DNA from: GCA-2737725 sp033763995
Lineage (GTDB): Bacteria; Pseudomonadota; Alphaproteobacteria; Rhodospirillales; Rhodospirillaceae
Assembly (NCBI GenBank): GCA_033763995.1
Contig: JANRJL010000110.1
Location: forward strand, 4,087 to 68,086
Direction of reading: 5' to 3'
DNA length: 64,000 nucleotides
Shown here: positions 9,176 to 18,015 of the stretch, in pieces
How the letters are laid out: every line of letters starts with the position of its first letter
How positions within the stretch are numbered: position 1 is the first letter of the stretch
Translations under genes and position numbers: made by a program
The notes under the pieces: model-generated
What the model was told of the DNA's origin: nothing
Databases searched by the model: none
What the model saw: the letters and a program-made list of their open reading frames with translations, nothing else

Positions 9176-10641
9176 CCGCGCCCAGCATCTCGCCCCAACC
9201 CGGAACGGCGTCGCTGACCGCGCGCCAAATCCGCATCCGCGACATGTTCGACCTGCTCGCGCCCGCGCGCGCCGACTGGGTCGCGCGCAACAGCTATTTC
9301 CACGCCGCCGACCGCGACTACATGCGGTTCATCATCCCGGCCGGGGCCAGCGTGCTGGAAATCGGCTGCGGCGACGGCGAGTTGCTCGCCGCCCTCAGTC
9401 CCTCGCGCGGCGTGGGCGTGGACCTGAGCCAGCAAATGGTCGCCCAAGCCCGCGCCCGGCACCCCACGCTCGAGTTCCACGCCATCAACGCCGAGGATGC
9501 CGACGCGCTCGGCGCGCTCACCGGGCCCTTCGATTACATCGTCGTGTCCGACACCGTTGGCCTGATCGAGGACTGCGAAACGCTGTTTCGCAATTTGCGC
9601 GCGCTGGCCTCGCCCGAGACGCGGCTGGTGGTGGCGTTCTATTCCCGCCTGTGGGAGCCGATCCTGCGCCTGGCCGAGCGCCTGAAGCTCAAAATGCCGC
9701 AAGCCGAGCAGAACTGGCTGTCCACCGCCGACATCGCCAACCTGCTGACGCTGTCGGGCTACGAAGTGGTGCGCCAGGACTGGCGCCAGCTCGTGCCCAA
9801 GCGGCTGTTGGGCCTCGGCACGTTGATCAATCGTTTCATCGCCACGCTGCCGTTCATTCGCCACCTGTGCCTGCGCAACTACGCCGTGGCCCGCCTCGCG
9901 CCGACCGGCACGCCCACGACGCTGCCCTCGGTCAGCGTGCTGATTCCCTGCCGCAACGAGAAGGGCAACATCGAGAACGCGGTCAAGCGCCTGCCGAAGT
10001 TCGCCCCCGACCTGGAAATTCTGTTCGTCGAGGGCCACAGCAAGGACGGCACCTTCGAGGAATGCGAGCGCATACGCGCGGCTTTTCCCGACCGCGACAT
10101 CAAGGTGATGCGCCAGGACGGCAAGGGCAAGGGCGACGCGGTGCGCAAGGGCTTCAACGCCGCGCGCGGCGAGATTCTCATCATCCTCGATGCCGACCTG
10201 ACCGTGGCCCCCGAGGATATTCCGAAATTCTACCGCGCGCTGGTGGAAGGGCGCGGGGAGTTCATCAACGGCACGCGGCTGGTCTATCCCATGGAAGACA
10301 CCGCCATGCGCACGCTCAACAACATCGCCAACCGCGGCTTCGCGCTGATCTTCTCGTACCTGCTCAACCAGCGCTTCACCGACACGCTGTGCGGCACCAA
10401 GGCGCTGCGCAAGCGCGACTACGACAAGATCGTCGCCAACCGCGCCTACTTCGGCGACTTCGACCCCTTCGGCGATTTCGACCTGATCTTCGGCGCGGCC
10501 AAGCTCAACCTGCGCATCGTCGAGATTCCCATCCGCTACGCCGGACGCTCCTACGGCGAGACGCAAATCTCGCGCTTCACCCACGGTTGGCTGTTGCTGC
10601 GCATGGTGATGTTCGCCTGGCGCAAGCTGAAAGCCTTCTGA
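9172..10641 (+). CDS. Bifunctional methyltransferase / family 2 glycosyltransferase
   Basis: 489 residues from ATG 9172, which forms an ATGA overlap with the previous stop; an ATG 15 bases earlier is in frame but less likely. Residues about 30-230 are a class I methyltransferase (VLEIGCGDGELLAAL, then GVGVDLSQQM). Residues about 253-489 are a GT-A family 2 domain (SVLIPCRNEKGN, EGHSKDGTFEE, ILDADLTVAPED, DTLCGTKALR), like dolichol/undecaprenyl-phosphate sugar transferases. No C-terminal transmembrane pair is seen. The fusion suggests glycosyl transfer and methylation on the same glycan intermediate. Next gene starts two bases after its stop. Confidence 0.82.
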   Translation: MTAPSISPQPGTASLTARQIRIRDMFDLLAPARADWVARNSYFHAADRDYMRFIIPAGASVLEIGCGDGELLAALSPSRGVGVDLSQQMVAQARARHPTLEFHAINAEDADALGALTGPFDYIVVSDTVGLIEDCETLFRNLRALASPETRLVVAFYSRLWEPILRLAERLKLKMPQAEQNWLSTADIANLLTLSGYEVVRQDWRQLVPKRLLGLGTLINRFIATLPFIRHLCLRNYAVARLAPTGTPTTLPSVSVLIPCRNEKGNIENAVKRLPKFAPDLEILFVEGHSKDGTFEECERIRAAFPDRDIKVMRQDGKGKGDAVRKGFNAARGEILIILDADLTVAPEDIPKFYRALVEGRGEFINGTRLVYPMEDTAMRTLNNIANRGFALIFSYLLNQRFTDTLCGTKALRKRDYDKIVANRAYFGDFDPFGDFDLIFGAAKLNLRIVEIPIRYAGRSYGETQISRFTHGWLLLRMVMFAWRKLKAF

Positions 10642-10642
10642 C

Positions 10643-11380
10643 GTGGTCGAGACTGTCGATGCGCGCATCGCCGAGCACGGCCGCCAGTGGCGTGAAAAGC
10701 CCGTGGTGCGCGAGATCTATCTCGACCTGTACGGGCGCATGGCGGCGGCGCAGACACCGGGCACGACGCTGGAGATCGGCGGTGGTTCGGGCATTTTCAA
10801 GGACTTCGCCCGGGACTGCATCACCACCGACATTTTGCCCGCACCCTGGCTCGACGTCGTCAACGACGCCCAGGCCCTGCCATTCGTTGATTCTAGTTTC
10901 GACAACATCGTCATGTTCGACGTGCTGCATCATCTGGAATTTCCGGTGAAGTTTTTCCGCGAGGCCGTGCGCGTGCTGCGCCCCGGCGGGCGCGTCATCA
11001 TGGTGGAGCCGGCCATGACGCCCGTGAGCCTGCCGTTCTACAAGCTGCTGCACCCCGAACCGGCCATCATGGACGCCGACCCCTTCGTCGACGGCGCGCC
11101 CGACCCCACCCGCGATGCCTTCGACGCCAACCAGGCCATCCCCACGCTGATGTTCGGGCGTGACCGTGCACGCTTCGAGCAGATGTTCCCCGCGTTGCGC
11201 CTGCGCGACGTGCAGCGGCTGAGCCTGTTCGCCTATCCGCTGTCGGGCGGGTTCAAGCCTTGGTCATTGTTGCCGGTGGCATTGGTGAAGCCGCTGTTGG
11301 CCCTGGAAGATAAAGTCGCCCATGTGCTGGGCGGGCTCATGGGTTTTCGACTGCTGGCCGTGATCGAGAAGCGCGGTTAG
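10643..11380 (+). CDS. Class I SAM-dependent methyltransferase
   Basis: 245 residues from GTG 10643, one base after the upstream stop. Motif I is TLEIGGGSGIFKDF, then ITTDILPAPWLDVV, DNIVMFDVLHHLEFP and LRPGGRVIMVEPAMTP, a full Methyltransf_11 pattern. C-terminal residues are hydrophobic (SLLPVALVKPLLALE), perhaps membrane-associated. It closes the rightward glycan operon. Its TAG stop (11378-11380) lies inside the end of a dispersed palindromic element, so the last codons may have been set by insertion of that element. Substrate unknown. Confidence 0.8.
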   Translation: MVETVDARIAEHGRQWREKPVVREIYLDLYGRMAAAQTPGTTLEIGGGSGIFKDFARDCITTDILPAPWLDVVNDAQALPFVDSSFDNIVMFDVLHHLEFPVKFFREAVRVLRPGGRVIMVEPAMTPVSLPFYKLLHPEPAIMDADPFVDGAPDPTRDAFDANQAIPTLMFGRDRARFEQMFPALRLRDVQRLSLFAYPLSGGFKPWSLLPVALVKPLLALEDKVAHVLGGLMGFRLLAVIEKRG

Positions 11381-11482
11381 AGCATTTCCCCGAGAAGTGG
11401 CCTTCCACTTGGCGTGGGAAATGCGACCAAAAAGAATAAGTTACTGAAGTTATGTGATTCGGTTCGATCGAATTTAACTCTA
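11378..11482. repeat. Dispersed palindromic element with TAGAG...CTCTA ends
   Basis: A 105-base element. It starts TAGAG and ends CTCTA, and contains nested arms: GCATTTCCC (11382-11390) pairs with GGGAAATGC (11416-11424), and inside it AAGTGG (11395-11400) with CCACTT (11405-11410). A second, AT-richer half holds ATTCG/CGAAT arms. It sits between a rightward and a leftward gene that converge, so it may also stop transcription from both sides. The layout resembles short dispersed repeats common in alphaproteobacterial intergenic DNA; that comparison is from memory. Confidence 0.6.
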
Positions 11483-11492
11483 GGAAACGCGG

Positions 11493-13655
11493 TTACGGCA
11501 AGCCGGCCTTAAAAACGGCCCGCCGGCCCTCCATGTCCGACGCGGCGCCGGTCACCATCAGCATCTCGGCGATTTGTCCACCGTCGAGACGGAAGACGCC
11601 CAAACCATAAGCCGCAGCCCCGGCGGTCGTGCCGGAAAACGTCAAATCGTAGCGCCGCAAGTTTTGATCGGGATCGGGGGCCGGGACGGCCAGCACGCGG
11701 CGCTGTGCGTTGCCGACGAGGGCGCCTTGGGCGTCCAGCGCATGGGCAAAGATGTACCAGGAGCCTGTGCCGGCCAAAGCCTCCGCGCCCGCGAGCCAAA
11801 CACTGATCGTCGGCGCGCCGGGTGCAGGCAGCGCGATTACGGGCACCGTCACCGCCACGACCGGATCGAGACCCCGCGCGAAGGTCAACGCGGCGTCCGC
11901 GGCTCCCGGTTCAGCCGTCGCGTCCGCGCGCGACCACCACCGGCGCGGATTGGCCGCGACGAAGGCCGCGGGCCAGTCGTGCGCCTGCTCGAGGCGCGCC
12001 CACGCCGCGTCGAACTTGGCCGGATTCTCCAGGCGCAGAAGCGTGAGATGGGTTTGCGAGACGACGCTCACGCCGTCGTCGGGGCCCAAGGTCGTGAACC
12101 ACGCCTGCAACACCGCGACTTGATCGTAAATGTTGGCGACCGCCCGCCGCGCGAGCAGCGCCTCGCGCCGCGCGGCATCGGCCACCGGCTCGAAGGCGAT
12201 GAAATCGGCGACGATCAATTCATCGAAGCGATAAGCGCTGGGTCGCTGCCAATCGATCGGCAGGAACATCGTGACTTGGGGCGCGCCGGGCTCGACCAGG
12301 CGCGCATGATCGATGGTGCCCTGAAAGGCCCGGGTGGGTTGCGACATGATGTGCAAATAGACCACCGCCTGGCTCCGGTTGGCGGTCTTGAGCTCGGCGA
12401 GCAACCCCCGCGCCTGGGCGACTTCCGGTGCGTACATATTGGCGTCGAGATTGATGCCCAGCGCGCGCTGCCACGCCACGGGGGCCGAGGGCGCCAGCAG
12501 CAACACGGCGACGATCGCGCCGGGCGCCATCGCCACGGCCATGACGCCGGCGGCCGCGCGCGCGTCGAGCCGTTCGAGGCCCGTCAACAGCGACGGCGCA
12601 ACCAGAACGAAGGCCATGACGACAAAGGGCACGAAGTATCGGATCTCCGCCGCCTCGGTTTGGAAGAACCAGAACCAAATGCCGACACCGAGGCATGCGG
12701 CGGCGGCCCAACCGTGACCGCGCGACGCGGCCCCCGCCAGCGCGGCGATCAGGCCCAGCACGGTCAAGCCCGACATGACGTATCCCGGGCCGACGCCGAT
12801 GAGGTGCGCCATCAGCGCGGGGCTGACGGGCGTGAGAATGTCGTTTTGCAATACCGCGAAGACGCGGTCGGCGAACGCCAGGTTCTCAAGCGACAGGTAA
12901 TCCGACCGGATCGCGGCGACAAACGCGCCACCCATGATCGCCGCCGCGAGAGTTGCGCTCGCGAGGACGTGGGCAAGTCCGCCGGGTGCCGCGCGCAGTC
13001 GCGCCCAGCGCCAGTCGTGGGCTTGGGCGACGAGCACCAGCCAGCTGAGGCCCACCAGCGCCATGATCAACCCGCCCACGGGCTTGGTCATGAAGCACAG
13101 CGCCGCGACGAGCGCGGCGGCGACGGACCAGGCGACGGACCGCTCGCGCGCGCCGCGCAGGGCGCAGGCCGTGGCCAGGGCCGCGAGGCCGGCGAGAAAT
13201 CCGTCGACCATGCCCCAACTGACCTGCGATTCGATCTCGGCGTTGGGTTGGAACTGAAACAGCATCGGCATGGACCCGGCCGCAACCGCCAGCACCGCAA
13301 CGCCGCTCCGCGCGCGCGGCGCGGGGTCGCGGGCGGACGCGGCGACGTAGATCGCGCCGCCCAGCAACACCATCGGCAGGACGACGCTGCGGAAATAAAA
13401 CCAGCGGAAATCGGGCGAGAACCCCAGGGGATAGGACATCAGGATCGTGGCGGGCGGACGCACCGCCGGCTCCAGGTCGAGCGGATTGAACCATCCGCCC
13501 TGCGCCACGGCGGTCCAAAACGATTGCGCCTTGGCCAGATAGCTCAGCGCATCCCACGCCGGCGGCACGACGGCGCCGGCGGCGGCCAAGCCCACGCCCA
13601 GGGCAGCCACGGCCAGCCATGCAATGTAAGCGAACGTCGGCAGATGGCGGGGCAT
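11493..13655 (-). CDS. Polytopic membrane protein, GT-C/ArnT-like glycosyltransferase candidate
   Basis: 720 residues from ATG 13655; a longer frame to 13757 only adds a hydrophilic stretch with no domain sense. About 11-12 hydrophobic segments fill residues 8-430, then a soluble domain of nearly 300 residues. The first periplasmic loop after TM1 has PPAWDALSYLAKAQ, in the place of the catalytic Asp loop of GT-C (PMT/ArnT-like) enzymes. This is the basis for the call, not a clear family motif. It would use a polyprenyl-phosphate sugar donor in the periplasm. It converges on the glycan operon, which fits that role. Confidence 0.55.
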   Translation of the reverse strand: MPRHLPTFAYIAWLAVAALGVGLAAAGAVVPPAWDALSYLAKAQSFWTAVAQGGWFNPLDLEPAVRPPATILMSYPLGFSPDFRWFYFRSVVLPMVLLGGAIYVAASARDPAPRARSGVAVLAVAAGSMPMLFQFQPNAEIESQVSWGMVDGFLAGLAALATACALRGARERSVAWSVAAALVAALCFMTKPVGGLIMALVGLSWLVLVAQAHDWRWARLRAAPGGLAHVLASATLAAAIMGGAFVAAIRSDYLSLENLAFADRVFAVLQNDILTPVSPALMAHLIGVGPGYVMSGLTVLGLIAALAGAASRGHGWAAAACLGVGIWFWFFQTEAAEIRYFVPFVVMAFVLVAPSLLTGLERLDARAAAGVMAVAMAPGAIVAVLLLAPSAPVAWQRALGINLDANMYAPEVAQARGLLAELKTANRSQAVVYLHIMSQPTRAFQGTIDHARLVEPGAPQVTMFLPIDWQRPSAYRFDELIVADFIAFEPVADAARREALLARRAVANIYDQVAVLQAWFTTLGPDDGVSVVSQTHLTLLRLENPAKFDAAWARLEQAHDWPAAFVAANPRRWWSRADATAEPGAADAALTFARGLDPVVAVTVPVIALPAPGAPTISVWLAGAEALAGTGSWYIFAHALDAQGALVGNAQRRVLAVPAPDPDQNLRRYDLTFSGTTAGAAAYGLGVFRLDGGQIAEMLMVTGAASDMEGRRAVFKAGLP

Positions 13656-13852
13656 GTCGTGAAACTTTGTCGCGGGAAACGCCGGGGCCAGTTGTAACGT
13701 TAACGAAAGGCCGTTCAAGCGACTTGAGCCGCCCGATGCTGTCTTCAGGTCGGGCACCGCACGCTGGCCGCGCGGTCAGGCCGTGTTTGAAATGGAAATC
13801 CGTCCCATCCGAGACTACTCTTTCGGACGAACCGCGAGGGAGGACCCAAGCC

Positions 13853-14542
13853 ATGGCACACGACGCGACATCCAAACCCGTTTACGACGCCCCCGATAAG
13901 CCCAAGGGCCCGCCCCCGGGTGTCGGTGGTCCGCCGCGTGCGGCCGAAGGCAGCCCAATACAAGGTGTGGGCGCTCATGCCGTGGGCGGCAACGGTCGGC
14001 CCAACCCGACGGTGGCGATGAAATCCGGCATCGAGGGCCGCGAGAAGGAATTCGGCGAGGCCGTGGGCGTGCTGCTGAAAACCTTCATGGACACCATGCC
14101 CTATCAGCACGAGTTCAACGACGCGGTGGTGAAGTCGCACCTGTCGCACATTCAGTTCGCCAAGAACCACGGCCTGCTGAAGGAAATGATCGAAGACGAT
14201 CAGAAGACCATGAGCCCGATGCTGAGCCGCGTGAAAAAAAGCATCGAGCAGAGCGGCAACAAGGAACTGGCGATGATCGCCATGTTCGAGCGCACCTCGT
14301 GCTTCTATCAGATGATCGCCACCTACGAGTCCGAGCCCGGCAAGCGGCGCTGGAAAAGCCCCTTCGGCCTCGTGCTCGGCATGGGCACGCGCATCGGTCA
14401 GTTCGACATGACCGAGCAGGAGATTCACGACATCTGGCTCAAGCCGCGCCTCTACGGCTACGCCGAGCAACTCGGCGTGAAGATCAAGATCACCGACAAG
14501 CTTGGTGATGATTTGATGATTAGTTGCGAGTTGGCGGAATAG
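13853..14542 (+). CDS. Conserved-looking soluble protein of unknown function
   Basis: 229 residues from ATG 13853, preceded by GAGGGAGGA at 13836-13844. The first 60 residues are Pro/Gly rich and likely disordered (KPKGPPPGVGGPPRAAEG). The rest is helical and charged, ending in DKLGDDLMISCELAE. I do not recognise the family with confidence; the last part has some likeness to L-2-amino-thiazoline-4-carboxylate hydrolase-type proteins, but I would not name it on that. No signal peptide, no membrane segment. It stands alone, followed by a palindromic repeat. Confidence 0.6.
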   Translation: MAHDATSKPVYDAPDKPKGPPPGVGGPPRAAEGSPIQGVGAHAVGGNGRPNPTVAMKSGIEGREKEFGEAVGVLLKTFMDTMPYQHEFNDAVVKSHLSHIQFAKNHGLLKEMIEDDQKTMSPMLSRVKKSIEQSGNKELAMIAMFERTSCFYQMIATYESEPGKRRWKSPFGLVLGMGTRIGQFDMTEQEIHDIWLKPRLYGYAEQLGVKIKITDKLGDDLMISCELAE

Positions 14543-14560
14543 GCATCACAATTCTCGACT

Positions 14561-14649
14561 GTCGCCCTGGGGCTTGTCCCCAGGACCCAGAACGACAACC
14601 TCGATCAGCGATGTGACTCCTGGGCCCTGGGCATAAAGCCCAGGGCGAC
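14561..14649. repeat. Dispersed palindromic repeat, copy 1 (GTCGCCCTGGG arms)
   Basis: An 89-base element whose ends are a perfect 11-base inverted repeat (GTCGCCCTGGG 14561-14571 and CCCAGGGCGAC 14639-14649). Inside are CCTGGGG/CCCCAGG arms and the string ACAACCTCGATC. A second copy at 57938-58062 has the same internal string but different, still matching arms. It lies between two converging genes and may act as a two-way terminator. Confidence 0.8.
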
Positions 14650-14663
14650 ATCTTGAGTCATGC

Positions 14664-15662
14664 TCAAGGCTTGCGCAACGCGAACTCCGCCTTGGCTGCT
14701 TGAATGGCGTCGTAAAGCGTCGCGGCGGGTGAACCCAGTTGATCCAACAACATGCGATGCGTCGGGGCCGTGGCTGCCACCCAGCGCGCGCGTTGTTCGG
14801 CCGTGAGTTCGATCACCTGCGTGCCCTTGGCCGGCAGCTTGGCCATTTCGGCGGCGGTATAGACGCGCGAGCGCATGCGAAAATCGCGCGGATCGCCGTA
14901 GGCGGCGCGCAGCACGGCCTGGTTCTGCGCGCTCAAGCCCTCGAACCACGCCCGGTTGGCCAGCAACATGCCCGCGTCATAGGTGTGGCGCGTATAAGTA
15001 AAGTACGGCGCCTCGCTGGCGATGCCGCCGGTGAAGAAGGCGTAGTCCGAGGTGATGCCGCCCTTGATGAGCCCCGTCTGCAGCGCCGGCACAATTTCAG
15101 GATACGGTATGTAAACCGCGTCGGCCTTGAGCACCTGGGCCATGGCCTGGGCGGCGATGACGGCGGGCGTGCGCAGCTTGTAGCCCGCCACCCGTTCGGG
15201 TTCGGCCAGGGGTTCGCGGCCATACAGCCCCACCCAACCGGAATCGATCCAGTTGAGGAACACCAATCCCCGGTCGGCGAAGATCAACTCCATGCGCGCC
15301 TTGAGCGGGCCTTCCAACACGAAGTCCATTTGCTCGGTCGAGTCGAACAGATAAGGCAACGCCAGCACGGCCAGTTCGGGCGCGGTTTGCGAGGCCCCCG
15401 TCAGCGAGGGCGCCGTAATCTGCACCCGGCCCCGCCGTGCGGCGTTGACCATGGCCTCTTCCGAGCCGGTCTCGCCGCGCACCAGCATCTTGAGCGTCAG
15501 CGGCGGATCGGCCCCTCGCGCCACGTTGGCCTCGAAGGTCTTCCACTGATCGTCGGTGATAGTGCCCGGAAAGGTAATGCCCGTGACGATGACCTCTTGC
15601 GCCCGGGCGGACGTGACGAGCACGGCCAAGATAACGCCGGCAAGATAAAGCGTGGTGCGCAT
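14664..15662 (-). CDS. dctP: TRAP transporter solute-binding protein, DctP family
   Basis: 332 residues from ATG 15662, with a clear signal peptide (MRTTLYLAGVILAVLVTSARA). It shows the DctP pattern: ALPYLFDSTEQMDFVLEGPL, the conserved GLVFLNWIDSGW segment, ELRT-like KLRTPAVIAAQAMA, then QTGLIKGGITSD. Such proteins bind organic acids in the periplasm and pass them to DctQ/DctM. No DctQ or DctM gene is next to it, so it is an orphan here. It begins divergently from the M24 peptidase gene, 122 bases away. Confidence 0.82.
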   Translation of the reverse strand: MRTTLYLAGVILAVLVTSARAQEVIVTGITFPGTITDDQWKTFEANVARGADPPLTLKMLVRGETGSEEAMVNAARRGRVQITAPSLTGASQTAPELAVLALPYLFDSTEQMDFVLEGPLKARMELIFADRGLVFLNWIDSGWVGLYGREPLAEPERVAGYKLRTPAVIAAQAMAQVLKADAVYIPYPEIVPALQTGLIKGGITSDYAFFTGGIASEAPYFTYTRHTYDAGMLLANRAWFEGLSAQNQAVLRAAYGDPRDFRMRSRVYTAAEMAKLPAKGTQVIELTAEQRARWVAATAPTHRMLLDQLGSPAATLYDAIQAAKAEFALRKP

Positions 15663-15784
15663 GTCCCGATCCTGAGCGGGTGTTCGCGTGGCGTAAAGGC
15701 GCAAATCTTGCCCAATGCGAAAGGTCACCGCTTTCAACTGACGAACGGCCCGGCTAGCATGGGGGCCTGGACTAAAGGCTCATC

Positions 15785-17020
15785 ATGTTGCTCAACCGGC
15801 CCCGTGCCCACGATGTCATGCGCGCCAACGGCCTCGACGGCCTGGCCAGTTTGGTTCCCACCAACGTCTATTACCTCACCGACTTCAAGAACCTGATCAT
15901 GGCGGCGGGCTTCGACACGGCCGTGGCCGCCGTGCTGCCCGCCCGCGAGGATCGCCCGGCCGCGCTCGTCACCCAGGCCTTCGACACCCGCAACGTCATC
16001 AATGCCGCGCCGTGGGTGGAGAACGTCATCATCTATACCGACGCGCCCGCGAGCCCCGAGGCCGCCACGCCCGGCGGTGGGGCCAAGTACGGCGGCTGGG
16101 GCACGCGCGGCGGATCGCAACTCACGCCGCGCCAAGCGCGCTGGGTGCAGGAGACAGCGCGCCTGACGGAAGCCACCGCGCCCTCGTGCCTCCACGGTCT
16201 GGTCAAGGGCTTGCGCGACGCGGGGCTGGAGAAAGCGCGCATCGGCGTGGATGACGAGAGACTATTGCTATGGCTGCCGGAATTGGGCCTGACGAACGCG
16301 ACCCTCATGCCCGCGCGGGCTCTGTTCAACGAAATCCGCATGGTCAAGACGTCGGCTGAGATCGCTCTGTTGCGCACGGCCGCGCGCCTCAATGAAGCCG
16401 CGCTGCTGAAAGCCGTCGCCGCGCTGCACGAGGGCGCCATGTGGGACGAGCTGGAGTGCGTTTACATGGCCGACATGGCCATCCACGGCGCGCGCGGGGT
16501 TTACCTGGAATGCGGCGCGGGCGGCCTGCAAAGCGGCAAGGTGGCCAAGCACGAGCCGGTGATGTTCGACGCGCTGGGCCAGTATCAGGGCTATCACGGC
16601 GACTTCGGCCGCTCGGCCGTGGTGGGCGAGCCCGGGCCCGACGTGGCCGCACGTGTGCGAGCGCTGGAGGCGGGCTGGCGCGCGGCCCATGACACCATTC
16701 GCCCGGGCGTGAAGTACTCGGACCTCGCCGCCACGGTCGCCAAGGCCGTCAACGGTGCGGGCTTTCCCGGCCCCTTCCGCACGCCGGTGGTCCATTCGCT
16801 CGGGCTGCAGCACACCGACGATCCGCAAGGGCGCTTCGACCCGCCGGGCAAGAAGGCCGACCGCGCGCTCGAAGCCGACATGGTCATCAACGTCGACATG
16901 CCGCACCTGGAAATCGGCTGGGGCGCGGTGCACATCGAGGACACGGTGCGCGTGACCGCCGATGGCTGCGAGCCGCTCACGTCCATGGACACGGCGCTGC
17001 GTGTGCTGCCAACCGCATGA
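15785..17020 (+). CDS. M24 family metallopeptidase (Xaa-Pro aminopeptidase-like)
   Basis: 411 residues from ATG 15785. The N-terminal creatinase-like domain (VPTNVYYLTDFKNLI) is followed by the pita-bread catalytic domain: metal ligands are likely in FDALGQYQGYHGDFGRS, then VVHSLGLQH, and the final WGAVHIEDTVRVTADG strand. No signal peptide. The family removes N-terminal residues ahead of proline or cleaves related C-N bonds, so the exact substrate is open. The EamA-type gene starts 11 bases after the stop, so these may be co-transcribed. Confidence 0.82.
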   Translation: MLLNRPRAHDVMRANGLDGLASLVPTNVYYLTDFKNLIMAAGFDTAVAAVLPAREDRPAALVTQAFDTRNVINAAPWVENVIIYTDAPASPEAATPGGGAKYGGWGTRGGSQLTPRQARWVQETARLTEATAPSCLHGLVKGLRDAGLEKARIGVDDERLLLWLPELGLTNATLMPARALFNEIRMVKTSAEIALLRTAARLNEAALLKAVAALHEGAMWDELECVYMADMAIHGARGVYLECGAGGLQSGKVAKHEPVMFDALGQYQGYHGDFGRSAVVGEPGPDVAARVRALEAGWRAAHDTIRPGVKYSDLAATVAKAVNGAGFPGPFRTPVVHSLGLQHTDDPQGRFDPPGKKADRALEADMVINVDMPHLEIGWGAVHIEDTVRVTADGCEPLTSMDTALRVLPTA

Positions 17021-17030
17021 CACGCCGCGC

Positions 17031-17942
17031 ATGATCAACGTCGGACTTTACAGCGCGACGATCCTGGTGTGGGGCTTTAGCTGGTACGCCATCGAGTTGC
17101 AGATCGGCGTCGTGCCGCCCGAGGTGTCGGTGGCCTACCGCTTCGGCCTGGCGGGCCTGATCCAAATGGCGTGGTGCCTGCTCACGGGCGTGTCGCTGCG
17201 CATGGACGCCCGCCAGCACCTCAACTGCGCGCTGCTCGGCCTCATGATCTTCGGCGCCAATCTCGTGCTGGTCTATTACGCCAGCGAACGGCTGCCCAGC
17301 GGCCTGGTCTCGGTGGTGTTTTCCATGATCACCATCGCCAACATCATCAACGGGCGCGTGTTCCTGGGCCGCACGAGTCCACCCGTCGTCTGGCTGGCCT
17401 CGATCCTCGGCATCGTCGGCATCGCCCTGATGTTCGGCGACGACGCCGACGGCGCCCACACCGGCATCGCGGCGCTGACCGGTGCCGGTTTCGCGCTGGT
17501 GGGGGCTTACCTCGCCTCGCTCGGCAACGTCTACGCCATCAAGGTGCAATAAGGCGGCCTCAGTGTGCTGCAAAGCAACGCCTGGGGCATGGTTTACGGC
17601 GCGCTGATCGTGGCCGCCTATGCGGCCATCGCCGGTTCGCCCTTCGCCTTCGAGACGACGCTGCGCTACGTCGGCGGGCTGCTCTACCTCGTCGTGTTCG
17701 GCTCCATCGCCGGGTTCGGCTTTTACCTGAGCCTGGTGCGCCGCATCGGCCCCGAGCGGGCGGGCTACACGGCGGTGATGTTCCCGGCCGTGGCCCTGGT
17801 GGTCTCGGCCTGGCTCGAGGACATGACCGTCACCCCCGGCATGATCCTGGGCGCGGGCCTGATTTTGTTCGGCAACGTGCTGGTGCTGACCCCCGCCGGC
17901 ACCTTGAAACGCCTGCTGGGGCGCACCCGAGCCCCTGACTAA
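17031..17942 (+). pseudogene. EamA/DMT-family transporter broken by one in-frame stop
   Basis: From ATG 17031 the frame codes ten-helix EamA-type sequence for 173 residues (ILVWGFSWYAIELQIG, SERLPSGLVSVVFSM), meets TAA at 17550-17552, then continues in the same frame from 17553 to 17942 with the rest of the second EamA half (NAWGMVYGALIVAAYA, GPERAGYTAVMFPAVAL). Together the two parts make one normal transporter of about 300 residues. No base is gained or lost, so this is a single nonsense change or a sequence error, not a frameshift. A GTG at 17565 could restart translation. DMT transporters export small metabolites across the inner membrane. Confidence 0.8.
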
Positions 17943-18015
17943 CCCCTTTACAAAGCCGCCGCGCGCCCTCACCTAATACCGAGCACCCGATGACCGACGC
18001 GCATTTGATTTGGCC

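Noticed and set aside
13619..13852. N-terminal extension of the protein at 13853
   Set aside because: ATG 13853 has a good ribosome site, and the extension overlaps the start of the divergent membrane-protein gene.
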